From Clostridia bacterium (GTDB taxonomy: Bacteria > Bacillota > Clostridia > Oscillospirales > CAG-272), in assembly GCA_017416885.1 (NCBI GenBank), contig JAFQAM010000361.1, positions 1 through 14,464 on the forward strand: a stretch of DNA of 14,464 nucleotides, read 5' to 3'. Both the position numbers and the translations under genes were made by a program. Below are positions 14,267-14,464 of the stretch, piece after piece (within the stretch, counting starts at the first letter, position 1; each line of letters starts with the position of its first letter). The notes beneath the pieces are model-generated. The model saw only the letters and a list, made by a program, of their open reading frames with translations. It had not been told where the DNA came from and ran no database searches.

Positions 14267-14464
14267 ATGAGCACAATCAAGGTGATGACATTCAATCTTC
14301 GCTATGATTCAGAGCAGGATGGAATTAATTCGTTCACAAATAGATTTGACAGAGTTTTAGAGGTTATCAAAAAGGAAAATCCCGATATAATTGGCTTTCA
14401 AGAGGTTATTGAGTCAATGAGGGACAGATTAAGACGCGCCTTGCCAGATTACTGTATGGCGGGC
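14267..14464 (+). CDS. Endonuclease/exonuclease/phosphatase family protein (N-terminal part)
   Basis: Only the first 66 codons are in the window. The opening IKVMTFNLRYDS, followed by a DG-N-F--R pattern and then NPDIIGFQEV, is the standard N-terminus of the metal-dependent endonuclease/exonuclease/phosphatase fold. N10 and E46 are the first two conserved active-site residues, E46 being a metal ligand. Substrate cannot be decided: members cut DNA, sphingomyelin, inositol phosphates or nucleotides. The phrase NLRYD--DG-N-F--R is common in stand-alone hydrolases of gut Firmicutes and Bacteroidetes. It is divergent from the kinase-NACHT operon, has its own promoter, and is more likely housekeeping than part of that module. 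Confidence 0.85.
   Translation, partial: MSTIKVMTFNLRYDSEQDGINSFTNRFDRVLEVIKKENPDIIGFQEVIESMRDRLRRALPDYCMAG

Overview
The window looks like chromosomal DNA of a low-GC Gram-positive anaerobe, probably an uncultured gut or rumen Clostridia. The basis is AG-rich ribosome binding sites before ATG starts, consensus sigma-A promoters, and a Cas12a of the Lachnospiraceae/Eubacterium kind. The species cannot be named from sequence alone. Almost every gene lies on the minus strand, so the biological order runs from the right end to the left.

Left part (1-5990): a complete type V-A CRISPR-Cas locus, read on the minus strand as cas12a (5842-2225), cas4 (2225-1653), cas1 (1666-704), cas2 (707-435), leader (434-304) and array (303 to beyond position 1). 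The cas genes overlap by 1, 14 and 4 bases, so they form one translationally coupled operon. It has a perfect consensus promoter (TTGACA-17-TATAAT) with a palindrome just upstream. The array has its own extended -10 promoter inside the leader. All catalytic residues of Cas12a, Cas4 and Cas1 that I can locate are intact, so the system looks functional.

Middle (5990-9264): on the minus strand, a TPR-like protein (9157-8480) is followed by a soluble VirD4/TraG-type ATPase (8424-6154). Between the ATPase stop codon and a rho-independent terminator (6029-5989) lies a 104-bp tandem array of short hairpins. Their stem sequences differ from unit to unit but stay self-complementary.

Right part (9265-14266): a two-gene operon on the minus strand, read from an operator-covered promoter near 14150. 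It holds a 485-residue helical protein with an HTH-like N-terminal segment, then a large protein kinase-NACHT-BspA-type LRR fusion, then a strong terminator. This protein combines a phosphorylating domain, a STAND switch and a repeat sensor, as in NLR immune receptors. A divergent endonuclease/exonuclease/phosphatase-family gene starts at 14267 and runs off the window.

The main points for a second look are: (1) a fossil of imprecise spacer integration, where spacer 3 is the first 10 nt of the older spacer 2 plus a normal 28-nt spacer; (2) a 15-nt anti-repeat at the predicted 5' end of the leader transcript; (3) the covarying hairpin array; and (4) the kinase-NACHT-LRR cluster beside CRISPR, a candidate undescribed defence module. 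The cas operon is visibly more AT-rich than the genes to its right (hand counts in 60-base samples: 13/60 GC in cas12a, 28/60 in the ATPase gene, 26/60 in the 485-residue gene), consistent with separate acquisition.
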